7,347 nt of DNA from an uncultured Sphingobacteriia bacterium (GTDB lineage: Bacteria; Bacteroidota; Bacteroidia; Chitinophagales; Chitinophagaceae), in contig CAMFKK010000113.1 in NCBI GenBank assembly GCA_945957225.1, positions 1 to 7,347 of the forward strand, written 5' to 3'. Shown in pieces: positions 1 through 6,089 of this stretch; positions within the stretch are counted from its first letter, which is position 1; every line of letters starts with the position of its first letter. Under the pieces are notes generated by a model. The model searched no databases, was not told the DNA's origin, and saw only the letters and a program-made list of their open reading frames with translations. The translations under genes and the position numbers were made by a program.

Positions 1-2
1 GT

Positions 3-416
3 GCTGGATGGATGGGAAAAGACCTTTGGAGGGTCTGGGCTTTAACTGCATTTGTCAAAAAACCGGATTGGTCTACCAAGTCAGGTTTTTCCAATCATCA
101 GATAACAGCATATGCTTTAGTGATAGATCGGTTTTTAAATAAAGATTGGAGGGGTTGGTGGATAGGGGCTGGTCTAGTCTATTGGAATAGTAGCATCCAA
201 GCAGATACAAAAATTAATACAGCATCATTTAAAAATGTACTGGCTAATGGAAGTTTGGGTTATAGCTTTAATTTGAACAAACATTTTTACTGCGCTCCTT
301 GGGCCAGTTTAAATCTCAAGTTGTCTGGTGACAAGAATATATCAGTAGATAGTAGAATCTATAACCTTCCTATAATCAATCCAGAAGCTTCTTTCAAGTT
401 TGGATACATTTTTTAA
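3..416 (+). CDS. Probable outer-membrane beta-barrel protein, C-terminal fragment
   Basis: The frame is open from the first complete codon at base 3 to the TAA ending at 416, so this is the 3' part of a gene that begins outside the window; the in-frame ATG at 12 need not be a start. The roughly 137 visible residues alternate hydrophobic/aromatic with polar positions, as in amphipathic beta strands. Clear strands surround GWWIGAGLVYW, ANGSLGYSFNLN and APWASLNLKL. The protein ends in FKFGYIF; a terminal aromatic residue after an alternating strand is the usual signal recognised by the BAM outer-membrane assembly machinery. Short charged or Asn/Asp-rich turns (NKDWRG, NLNKH, SGDKN) separate the strands. 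I infer an outer-membrane barrel of unknown ligand and cannot assign a family. A soluble beta-rich periplasmic protein is the alternative. No clear hairpin terminator follows the stop. Confidence 0.6.
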   Translation, partial: AGWMGKDLWRVWALTAFVKKPDWSTKSGFSNHQITAYALVIDRFLNKDWRGWWIGAGLVYWNSSIQADTKINTASFKNVLANGSLGYSFNLNKHFYCAPWASLNLKLSGDKNISVDSRIYNLPIINPEASFKFGYIF

Positions 417-427
417 ACTTATCCTAA

Positions 428-458
428 TTTGAAATCTTAACCATTATTTCTATCTTCA
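428..458 (+). promoter_or_regulatory. Possible Bacteroidota-type promoter before the VOC gene
   Basis: The sequence TTTG at 428-431 is followed, 19 bases later, by TATCTTCA at 451-458. This resembles the Bacteroidota vegetative promoter (TTTG at -33 and TAnnTTTG at -7), with two mismatches in the last two bases of the -7 box. The position suits the first gene of the 472-2981 cluster, but the leader would be only about 10 bases. AT-rich DNA gives such matches by chance, so this is weak. Confidence 0.25.
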
Positions 459-471
459 AAAAAACATTCCT

Positions 472-900
472 ATGCCTATTATCAACCCTCATGTAAATTT
501 CAACGGCAACGCTGAAGAAGCATTCAATTTTTACAAATCCGTATTTGGTGGCGAATTCTCCAGAGTAGTAAGATTTGGTCAAATGGCTAGCGCCGATTTT
601 GTTGTAGATGAAAAAGAAGCCAATAAGATCATGCATATTGCTTTGCCCATTGGTAAAACCAATGAATTAATGGGGAATGATATTCCTTCATTTATGGGCA
701 CCGTAAATGAACAGGAAAATAGAAGTAAAATTGTAGTGGCGGCACAAAGTAAGGAAGAAGCGGATCAAATCTACAATGGCCTTTCTGCTGGTGGTGCTGT
801 TGAAATGCCTATTTCAGACAGCCCATGGGGAACTTATTTTGGCATGTTCCGAGATAAATATGGGATTGAGTGGATCATTGAATTTAATCCCTCCAATTAA
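472..900 (+). CDS. VOC family protein, PhnB / 3-demethylubiquinone methyltransferase-like
   Basis: This 142-residue protein has the length and layout of single-domain PhnB-like members of the vicinal oxygen chelate (glyoxalase/bleomycin-resistance) superfamily. The first beta-alpha unit is recognisable at residues 3-30: a strand (INPHVNFNG), then AEEAFNFYKSVFGGEF, the typical 'eA..FY...FGg' helix. A strand with a possible metal ligand follows (MHIAL, His55). The C-terminal half closes with SPWGTYFGMFRDKYGIEWII (117-136), the hallmark 'wG..fG.f.DkyGi.W' segment. VOC proteins usually dimerise and bind a divalent metal, acting as lyases, dioxygenases, thiol transferases or drug-binding proteins; the PhnB-like branch has no settled reaction. 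It is probably cytosolic, as no signal peptide is seen. The start at 472 places the domain at the very N-terminus as in relatives. The next gene begins 4 bases after the stop, suggesting co-transcription. Confidence 0.9.
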   Translation: MPIINPHVNFNGNAEEAFNFYKSVFGGEFSRVVRFGQMASADFVVDEKEANKIMHIALPIGKTNELMGNDIPSFMGTVNEQENRSKIVVAAQSKEEADQIYNGLSAGGAVEMPISDSPWGTYFGMFRDKYGIEWIIEFNPSN

Positions 901-904
901 GCAA

Positions 905-1501
905 ATGAAAGTATTGTTATTCAGTGTCTGTCTAATATTTACAGGTCATATTTGTTTTGCCCAACATGAAACATCTATTGATTATGTTTCATTTTATAAA
1001 ACTTGTGATTCCCTCAATAGTCTTAAAAAACTTATTGAATTAGACCAAGGAATAATTCAACAATTAAAACAGCTAGATAAGAAAACCCCTTACAATTTTT
1101 TTGCAATTGCATTAGATTTTATTGAAAAGAATCAATTTCAGGAAGCATCTATTTTCTATCAAATTGGGGTAGTAAGGCAGACTTATTATATTGAAGTTAA
1201 TAAGAACTATGCTCCTAATGATGACTGGATGGTTGCAGAGTCTATGAAAACAATATCAGGTAAAAAACTGTTTCTATACTTACAAACTGACCCCAACAAT
1301 TATTTACATGTGTTAGGATTAGCCACTGACTATTGTAACAAAAATGATTACCAGTTCTCTTCAAAACTGAATTATCCAGACAAATATCAAAATGCTATTA
1401 ACAAACTAAAGGACTTACAGGCAGATATTTCAAAAAACAAGGAGCAATTCAAAAAGAATTGGGAATTGGAAAGGGCGAGTTTGGTTGCTAAAAAAAATTA
1501 A
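905..1501 (+). CDS. Secreted hypothetical protein, mostly helical
   Basis: I do not recognise this 198-residue protein. I chose the ATG at 905, although the frame stays open back to 776. The start at 905 immediately produces a signal peptide (MKVLLFSVCLIFTGHICFAQ, likely cleaved after Ala19) and lies 4 bases beyond the VOC stop; an earlier start would bury this signal and overlap the VOC domain. No lipobox is evident, so export to the periplasm or outside is expected. The mature part looks largely helical: residues 36-58 (Leu/Lys/Gln-rich), 63-91 (a TPR-like stretch including ALDFIEKNQFQEASIFY), and a charged C-terminal helix at 163-195. The middle holds a distinctive DDWMVAESMKTISGKKLF (106-123) followed by an aromatic segment. 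Cysteines at 34 and 144 could pair in an oxidising compartment. The coding sequence is visibly more AT-rich than the lyase gene further down. Confidence 0.8.
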   Translation: MKVLLFSVCLIFTGHICFAQHETSIDYVSFYKTCDSLNSLKKLIELDQGIIQQLKQLDKKTPYNFFAIALDFIEKNQFQEASIFYQIGVVRQTYYIEVNKNYAPNDDWMVAESMKTISGKKLFLYLQTDPNNYLHVLGLATDYCNKNDYQFSSKLNYPDKYQNAINKLKDLQADISKNKEQFKKNWELERASLVAKKN

Positions 1502-1518
1502 GCTTTAAAAAAATTTAA

Positions 1519-2097
1519 ATGAACCCAGAAGTAAATCGGTTTTTTGAAAAAGCTAAATCTTGGAAAGAAGAAATGAATCTTTTAAGGTCATTGATTATGG
1601 AATGCGGCTTAGAAGAGGATTATAAGTGGATGCATCCCTGCTACTCCATCAATGGGAACAATGTGGTGCTGATTCATTCCTTTAAAGCATATACGGCTAT
1701 CCTATTTTTTAAAGGTGTGTTAATGACTGACAAAAAAGGCATATTGATTCAGCAAACTAAAAATGTACAAGACAGGAGGCAATTGAGATTTACCAGTCTG
1801 GCTGAAATACAGGGTTTGAAATCAACCATTAAAGATTATGTAAAAGAAGCCATAGACATTGAAAAGTCAGGGAAAAAAGTGGTTTTCAAAAAGACAGAAG
1901 AATTTGAGATGCCAGAGGAGTTCAAAACAGTTTTGCAAAAAAACAAAGCTGTCAGGACTGCATTTGAAAAGCTTAGCCCCGGTAGGCAAAGGGCCTATTT
2001 GCTATTTTTTTCATCGGCCAAGCAATCCGCCACTAGAATCAATAGAATTGAGACTTTTCTTCCCAAGATCTTAGAGGGCAAAGGAAAGGATGACTAA
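1519..2097 (+). CDS. DUF1801 / YdeI-OmdA family protein
   Basis: The 192 residues show two known parts. Residues about 10-115 match DUF1801 (SCP2-like, YdhG/iron-chaperone group): a helix (SWKEEMNLLRSLIMECGLEE), then YKWMHPCYSINGNNVVLIHSF, a core 'KW..P.Y...g..v..i..fk' pattern, then AILFFKGVLM. Residues about 130-190 match the YdeI/OmpD-associated C-terminal domain (OmdA): MPEEFKTVLQKNKAVRTAFE, then LSPGRQRAYLLFFSSAKQSA, TRINRIETFLPKIL and a terminal GKGKDD, very close to the usual 'LtpGrqRgYl..i..AKq..TR..RIe...p.Il.GkG..D'. Length and domain order are normal for the full-length family. The molecular function is unsettled; names such as bacteriocin-protection protein come from the YdeI/OmdA label, not from evidence here. 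It is probably cytosolic. It starts 17 bases after the preceding stop in an A/T-only-like leader with no Shine-Dalgarno sequence. Confidence 0.92.
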   Translation: MNPEVNRFFEKAKSWKEEMNLLRSLIMECGLEEDYKWMHPCYSINGNNVVLIHSFKAYTAILFFKGVLMTDKKGILIQQTKNVQDRRQLRFTSLAEIQGLKSTIKDYVKEAIDIEKSGKKVVFKKTEEFEMPEEFKTVLQKNKAVRTAFEKLSPGRQRAYLLFFSSAKQSATRINRIETFLPKILEGKGKDD

Positions 2098-2125
2098 CTT
2101 TTAAATGCTCTAATACAATAACTTA

Positions 2126-2572
2126 ATGGTAATAGACACAGTAATACAGCTTTTTGAAAGAGACTTGAACAGATTGATCAATGAGATTGGCCTATACAAA
2201 GAGGAGTCAAATATTTGGAAAATTGACAAAGGCATTTCCAATTCAGCGGGAAATCTGACCCTACATCTAATAGGGAATTTGAATACTTATATTGGCAAAG
2301 AGCTTGGAAAAACAGATTATGTCAGAAACAGGGACTTGGAATTTTCTACAAAATTTGTGAAAAGAGAAGCATTATTGAATGAGCTGATACAGACACTGAA
2401 GCTTGTTAAACAAAGTTTAAGCAAGTTAACTGATGAAGATTTGAGCAAGGAATACCCTATCATTGTATTCTCTGAAAAGACTACAACTGAATATTTATTG
2501 GTTCATTTAACAACTCATTTAACCTATCACCTAGGTCAAATTAATTATCATAGAAGGCTTTTGGAGGGTTAA
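2126..2572 (+). CDS. DinB family protein (DUF1572-like)
   Basis: The 148 residues fit the four-helix DinB/YfiT-like fold. Helix 1 (VIQLFERDLNRLINEI) is followed by NLTLHLIGNLNTYIG (43-57), which carries the first expected metal ligand, His47. A third helix spans about 79-100. The last helix, EYLLVHLTTHLTYHLGQINY (122-141), carries His131 and His135 in the HxxxH spacing of the family, so the likely triad is His47/His131/His135. Several members use such a site, often with Zn or Ni, for thiol-dependent reactions; bacillithiol S-transferase BstA and mycothiol-dependent maleylpyruvate isomerase are examples. The substrate cannot be read from this sequence. It is not related to DNA polymerase IV, which shares the DinB name. 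The gene lies 28 bases after the YdeI-like gene and 22 before the DUF2809 gene, within the same run. Confidence 0.9.
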   Translation: MVIDTVIQLFERDLNRLINEIGLYKEESNIWKIDKGISNSAGNLTLHLIGNLNTYIGKELGKTDYVRNRDLEFSTKFVKREALLNELIQTLKLVKQSLSKLTDEDLSKEYPIIVFSEKTTTEYLLVHLTTHLTYHLGQINYHRRLLEG

Positions 2573-2594
2573 TGCTCATAACTAAAAAATAAAT

Positions 2595-2981
2595 ATGCAG
2601 ATCCCACTAAAATTCAATCTCAAATATTTCTTACTTGCCATTCTATTATTTGCGATTGAGGTTTTGATTGCCCTCTATATGCATGACCAAATTATCAGAC
2701 CTTATTTTGGAGATGTGCTTGTCATACTACTCATGTATTATGCCTTTAAAGCAGTTTTGGATTATCCCGTTCAACCAACAGCCATTACTGTTTTAATCCT
2801 TGCATTTGTCATTGAAGGCTTACAATATCTGAATATTGTTGAAAAGCTTGGATTACAGAATCATACCATCATTGCCACTGTGCTTGGTACCTCCTTTTCC
2901 TGGGTAGATCTTGGTGCTTATATTATTGGGTTTGGAATAGTACTTTTTCTTGAAAGAAACCAAACCAATAAGGCTGTATAG
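2595..2981 (+). CDS. DUF2809 family integral membrane protein
   Basis: The 128 residues are mostly hydrophobic, with four likely membrane segments at about 9-30, 37-55, 61-79 and 103-119. Family-like conserved patches fall at the membrane boundaries: IRPYFGDVLVILLMYY (34-49), VIEGLQYLNIVEKLGL (72-87) and GTSFSWVDLGAYIIG (98-112), together matching the DUF2809 pattern of RP..GD near the second helix and FSw.D...Y near the last. The function of DUF2809 is unknown; the charged/aromatic positions inside membrane segments (Asp40, Glu74, Asp105) are the obvious residues of interest. Expected location is the inner membrane. It is the last gene of the tightly spaced run; a 91-base gap with no strong hairpin terminator separates it from the heparinase gene. 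Confidence 0.88.
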   Translation: MQIPLKFNLKYFLLAILLFAIEVLIALYMHDQIIRPYFGDVLVILLMYYAFKAVLDYPVQPTAITVLILAFVIEGLQYLNIVEKLGLQNHTIIATVLGTSFSWVDLGAYIIGFGIVLFLERNQTNKAV

Positions 2982-3056
2982 ACTAAACCATTATCACCCA
3001 ATACTGCTAGTTTTTTAACCCTTATTTCCTACTCTTGTTTTGTTAGAATAAATTTA

Positions 3057-3072
3057 GGAGTAACTAAGCTCC
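3057..3072 (+). promoter_or_regulatory. Shine-Dalgarno-like GGAG that can pair with CTCC just before the lyase start
   Basis: AGGAG at 3056-3060 is the clearest purine-rich ribosome-binding-like motif in the window, but it lies 12 bases before the ATG at 3073, longer than usual. CTCC at 3069-3072 directly precedes the ATG and is the exact complement of GGAG at 3057-3060, so a 4-bp stem with an 8-base loop could form over the initiation region. Such a short stem is marginal. The surrounding 2982-3056 gap has TAAATTTA at 3049-3056, resembling a -7 TAnnTTTG box, but no TTTG sits at the right distance upstream. Confidence 0.25.
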
Positions 3073-5349
3073 ATGAAATACTTGCTAACCCTTGCCTTTT
3101 TGTTTTATTGGACAATTTCTTTTAGTCAAATAAGACTTCCCATTCAATTACCCGCACATCCAAGGGTATTGGTAACCAAAGAAGACCTGCCTCAATTAAG
3201 ACAAAAATTACAGCATCCTGATTTCAAGTTCTTGTATCAAACCTTTTTGCAACAAAAACAATACAAGACGGATGGCATTAGTACCAATGGCGAGGCTGAT
3301 GAGCGCATTCGTCAGAAAATTGAGGCTCTAGCATTCACTTATTTGATTGATTATGAAAAAGAGCAAGCTGCAGGAAAAAATGCCATTGAACTCATCCAAA
3401 AATACTTAGGGTCCATTACTTCAGCAAAAGGGTATCACCAAAATGCCCATGCCTACCAAGCGGTGATTACCGCAGCCTTGGTTTATGACTGGTGTTATGC
3501 ATTGCTAGACGCTTCTACACAGCGCAATCTCATAAGCCTCATGAAACAAGTGAGTTGTTTAGCCGAATACTGCATCTTTAAAAATACCCCCAAGCAATAT
3601 TTGTCAGGACATTATGGTGAATATGCCCCAACCGTATTCCTAGCCATGGGTTTGGCCATTTATGACGAGGATAGATCGGTATTTGATTTTGCCTATCAAG
3701 AGCAGATAGGACCATTTGCTAAATCTAGAAACCCTTGGTATGAAGCAGGTACGCATCACCAAGGAAGCCAATACATTCACGTGCGTTATGGTCATGAAAT
3801 ACTGCAGGCATTTATCCTAGACAAACTGGGTTATCATCCCTATAGCAGCAATATTGCGGCAGTCACTTATAGGGACTTATATGCCAATATTCCACAAAAC
3901 AAGGACATGGATGGTATGCCAGAAGGCGATTGTCATAACAATATTACCATGGGCAATGAATACTTGGAATTTATGCCCATTGCCGCCACTCTTTCTAAGG
4001 ATGGTTTTTTACAATCCTATGCCAAACTGAATTTAAACAAACTGGAAGCTTTAAGTACCAGGGCCTTTATTTATTACAATCCTTTTTTACCTGCCAAGTC
4101 TTTTGACAACTTACCGCTAAGCAGGTTTTTTCCATCGCCTTCAGGCATGATGATAGCAAGAACCAAATGGGATCTAGACAAAAAAGGGCAACCATCCAAT
4201 GCCATGGTGGTGTTGATGAATATGAAAGAATACAATGCCAAGAATCATACACATTTAGACATTGGGCATTTTGGCATTTATTACAAAGGACATCTGGCTT
4301 TGGATGCAGGCATTTATCAGGGTAAGGACCCCAATAATGAATGGGGTAAAACCAATTATGTAAACTATTATGCCAGAACCATTGCACATAATTCTCTCTT
4401 GATTCTTGACCCTAATGAACCCACGCCCTATGAGGGCTCCAATATTAAAGCGCAGTCCAGAGATGGCGGACAATTCAGCTATAAAAACAGGGCTTGGGAT
4501 AGTACCCAAGAAATGTTCCATGCAGGTAAATCAGCACAAGTGATGGCGGTGGAGATTGCCAAGGGAAATGCACCCGATTATAGTTATCTAAAAGGAAATA
4601 TGACTGCGGCATACAATATTCCCAAAAATGTGGCCGTGTATCCAGCAAAGGCCGATACGGTTTGCAGGAGTTTTGTGTTTCTCAATCTCAAACATTCTGC
4701 TGTGCCCGGAGCATTAATTGTTTTGGACAAAGTGGTATCTACGCAAACAACATTTAAAAAAACTTGGTTGCTACATGCACAAAACGAACCAAGCATTCAA
4801 GCCAATACCATTTCTTTTGAAAGTACACAGGATGGTAGAAATGGACGATTACACAATACCGTTGTATTACCTGCTCTAGATAATCAACAGATTGAAAAAG
4901 TGGGTGGACCTGGTAAAGAATATTGGGTAGATGGAAAAAATTGGGGAACAGTTACTCAGGAAGATGCGGGCCAATGGCGGGTAGAACTTTCTCCCAAAAA
5001 AGCAGCGCTCTCAGATAATTTTTTAAATGTGATTCAAGTGATGGATGCACAACCTGTTCAAACCTCATTGCCTATTGACAAAAGCTTTTCTGCCAATGGC
5101 GATTATATTGCTATTAGCATTGCAGACAGGATAGTGGCTCAAGCTTTGAATTTATCAAGTCATGCAGCAGATCTTGCTTTTACCATTGGCGATAGCAAGA
5201 AAACTTATCAAGTACTAATTACTGATTTGGCTGAAGGCAAATGGATCATCCAATCTACCAGTGGAAAGCAAAACCTGACGGTAAATAAAGATGCAGACAC
5301 TGTTTATTTTACCAGCAAGGGAGGAAAATTTTTATTGCATAAACTATAA
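3073..5349 (+). CDS. Secreted heparinase II-like polysaccharide lyase (PL21-type, heparinase II/III family)
   Basis: This 758-residue protein is close in length and, as I recall it, in sequence to heparinase II (HepB, about 772 residues) of Pedobacter heparinus. A signal peptide (MKYLLTLAFLFYWTISFSQ) is probably cut before Gln19; no lipobox or C-terminal sorting domain is seen, so the periplasm is likely. Residues about 25-340 form the alpha/alpha toroid (HPRVLV, VYDWCY, SGHYGEY, THHQGSQYIHVRY). Residues about 350-600 form the heparinase II/III beta-sandwich (LSRFFPSPSGMMIART, KNHTHLDIGHFGIYYKGHLA, ARTIAHNSLL, DYSYLKGNMTAAY), followed by a C-terminal beta domain to 758. Expected active-site residues are present: His180, Glu183, Tyr234 and His392. 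The candidate metal-site residues His394, Asp411 and His439 are also kept. The family cleaves heparin/heparan sulfate by beta-elimination; the exact glycan here is inferred, as no sulfatase or SusC/D genes are adjacent. The CBM-like gene follows after 10 bases. Confidence 0.93.
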   Translation: MKYLLTLAFLFYWTISFSQIRLPIQLPAHPRVLVTKEDLPQLRQKLQHPDFKFLYQTFLQQKQYKTDGISTNGEADERIRQKIEALAFTYLIDYEKEQAAGKNAIELIQKYLGSITSAKGYHQNAHAYQAVITAALVYDWCYALLDASTQRNLISLMKQVSCLAEYCIFKNTPKQYLSGHYGEYAPTVFLAMGLAIYDEDRSVFDFAYQEQIGPFAKSRNPWYEAGTHHQGSQYIHVRYGHEILQAFILDKLGYHPYSSNIAAVTYRDLYANIPQNKDMDGMPEGDCHNNITMGNEYLEFMPIAATLSKDGFLQSYAKLNLNKLEALSTRAFIYYNPFLPAKSFDNLPLSRFFPSPSGMMIARTKWDLDKKGQPSNAMVVLMNMKEYNAKNHTHLDIGHFGIYYKGHLALDAGIYQGKDPNNEWGKTNYVNYYARTIAHNSLLILDPNEPTPYEGSNIKAQSRDGGQFSYKNRAWDSTQEMFHAGKSAQVMAVEIAKGNAPDYSYLKGNMTAAYNIPKNVAVYPAKADTVCRSFVFLNLKHSAVPGALIVLDKVVSTQTTFKKTWLLHAQNEPSIQANTISFESTQDGRNGRLHNTVVLPALDNQQIEKVGGPGKEYWVDGKNWGTVTQEDAGQWRVELSPKKAALSDNFLNVIQVMDAQPVQTSLPIDKSFSANGDYIAISIADRIVAQALNLSSHAADLAFTIGDSKKTYQVLITDLAEGKWIIQSTSGKQNLTVNKDADTVYFTSKGGKFLLHKL

Positions 5350-5359
5350 ATTCATCACC

Positions 5360-6046
5360 ATGAAAACAAGATGGTTTTACTGTTGTTTTTTGCTGGGAAC
5401 AATTTGTTTTGCTCAAACATTGATGGCCCAAATTCCTAAAGACTACAAGGGCAAACCCTTTAAAGACAAATACTACAAACTGGGTGCGCAAGCAATACCA
5501 GGCAGGGTTGAATTGGCTTATTATGATCTTGGAGGTGAAGGCATTGCTTATCACGATAATAGTCCTGAGAATGAAGGTTCCAAATTAAACCATGAAGTGC
5601 ATGACTATGGCAGTCATCACAGACCTGGCATCTCATCCTATATTGCTTTTTTTAGAGAGAAGGAGGGCGTAGACATTTCCTATACCAAGGATTGGGCAGA
5701 CTTTAATCATCCCAATAAAGTTGATCCGGCTGTTAATCAACTCTATATTGGTTGGGAATCAGATAACGAATGGACCAACTATACCGTAAATGTGAAAGCA
5801 CCTGGTAGATACAAGATTATTACTGTATATGGAAATAAAGACAACAATTCCTCTCTATTATTAAATGGCAAAGAAGCTGTGAAACTAAAGCTACCAGAAG
5901 ACACAGGCAATTGGCATTATTGGACCCAAGCCACGATAGGCGAAATAGTTTTTCCAGTTGCAGGACTAAATCTAATTACCCTGAAATACAATACAGGAGC
6001 CAATTTGGCTTATTTAGATTTTGTGCGCTTAGAAGATAAAAAGTAA
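5360..6046 (+). CDS. Secreted CBM6-like carbohydrate-binding protein
   Basis: I chose the ATG at 5360 (228 residues) over the open-frame extension to 5291: it lies 10 bases after the lyase stop and begins a signal peptide. Two cleavage sites are plausible, after CFA (18) or after LMA (23). After a short basic linker, residues about 44-226 form one CBM6/CBM35-like jelly roll: IPGRVELAYYDLGGEGIAYH (46-65), EGVDISYTKDW (102-112), then NQLYIGWESDNEWTNYTVNV, APGRYKIITVYG, TGNWHYWTQ and the closing NLAYLDFVRLED. The order GGEGIAYHD, EGVDI, EW..YTV, W..W and final LDFV fits Bacteroidota CBM6-type proteins. No catalytic domain is present, so a binding role is likely, with Trp/Tyr side chains stacking on sugar rings. 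Compared with the compact CBM6 form there is an inserted, His/aromatic-rich stretch at 74-100. Coupling to the heparinase-like gene suggests the same glycan, probably in the periplasm. Confidence 0.85.
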   Translation: MKTRWFYCCFLLGTICFAQTLMAQIPKDYKGKPFKDKYYKLGAQAIPGRVELAYYDLGGEGIAYHDNSPENEGSKLNHEVHDYGSHHRPGISSYIAFFREKEGVDISYTKDWADFNHPNKVDPAVNQLYIGWESDNEWTNYTVNVKAPGRYKIITVYGNKDNNSSLLLNGKEAVKLKLPEDTGNWHYWTQATIGEIVFPVAGLNLITLKYNTGANLAYLDFVRLEDKK

Positions 6047-6047
6047 T

Positions 6048-6069
6048 TTCAAGATCTATTGACCTTGAA
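6048..6069 (+). repeat. Imperfect hairpin just after the CBM gene, possible weak terminator
   Basis: TTCAAGATC (6048-6056) and GACCTTGAA (6061-6069) pair over nine positions with one A/C mismatch around a TATT loop. It starts one base after the stop codon. There is no immediate T-run, so a classical intrinsic terminator is not supported; it could be a 3'-end stabilising or attenuating structure between the lyase/CBM unit and the next gene. Confidence 0.35.
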
Positions 6070-6074
6070 TGCTA

Positions 6075-6087
6075 TAAAACAGTTTTA
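6075..6087 (+). repeat. Short interrupted palindrome before the DHFR-like gene
   Basis: TAAAAC (6075-6080) and GTTTTA (6082-6087) are perfect inverted copies around a single base and end two bases before the ATG at 6090. It could be a small operator or chance in AT-rich DNA; a one-base loop makes an RNA hairpin of full length unlikely. Confidence 0.25.
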
Positions 6088-6089
6088 AT

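Noticed and set aside
424..636. Minus-strand open frame spanning the 417-471 gap
   Set aside because: Its start and most of its length are antisense to the VOC domain, and the translation resembles nothing known.
776..904. Upstream extension of the secreted hypothetical protein's frame to an ATG at 776
   Set aside because: It would overlap the VOC gene by over 120 bases and bury the signal peptide that begins cleanly at 905.
1503..1520. AT-only inverted-looking run before the YdeI-like start
   Set aside because: It is TTTAAA-type low-complexity sequence in a 17-base spacer; chance explains it and no hairpin of useful stability is evident.
1859..2074. Plus-strand open frame inside the YdeI-like gene
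   Set aside because: It is a frame-shifted shadow of the conserved OmdA domain; the basic, Lys/Gln/Ser-rich translation shows no domain.
2126..2572. Reading the DinB-named protein as a DNA-damage polymerase
   Set aside because: The His triad and four-helix layout match the DinB/YfiT-like metal-site fold, which is unrelated to DNA polymerase IV despite the shared name.
4067..4796. Three open frames on the minus strand inside the lyase gene (4067-4387, 4255-4521, 4584-4796)
   Set aside because: They lie antisense to strongly conserved lyase coding sequence, have Cys/Trp-rich or low-complexity translations with no recognisable domain, and overlap each other.
5291..5359. Upstream extension of the CBM-like gene to an ATG at 5291
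   Set aside because: It would overlap the lyase's last codons in another frame and put 23 extra residues before a good signal peptide; the start at 5360 fits better.
5309..5554. Minus-strand open frame over the lyase/CBM junction
   Set aside because: It is antisense to the signal peptide and first strands of the CBM protein; no domain or start context supports it.
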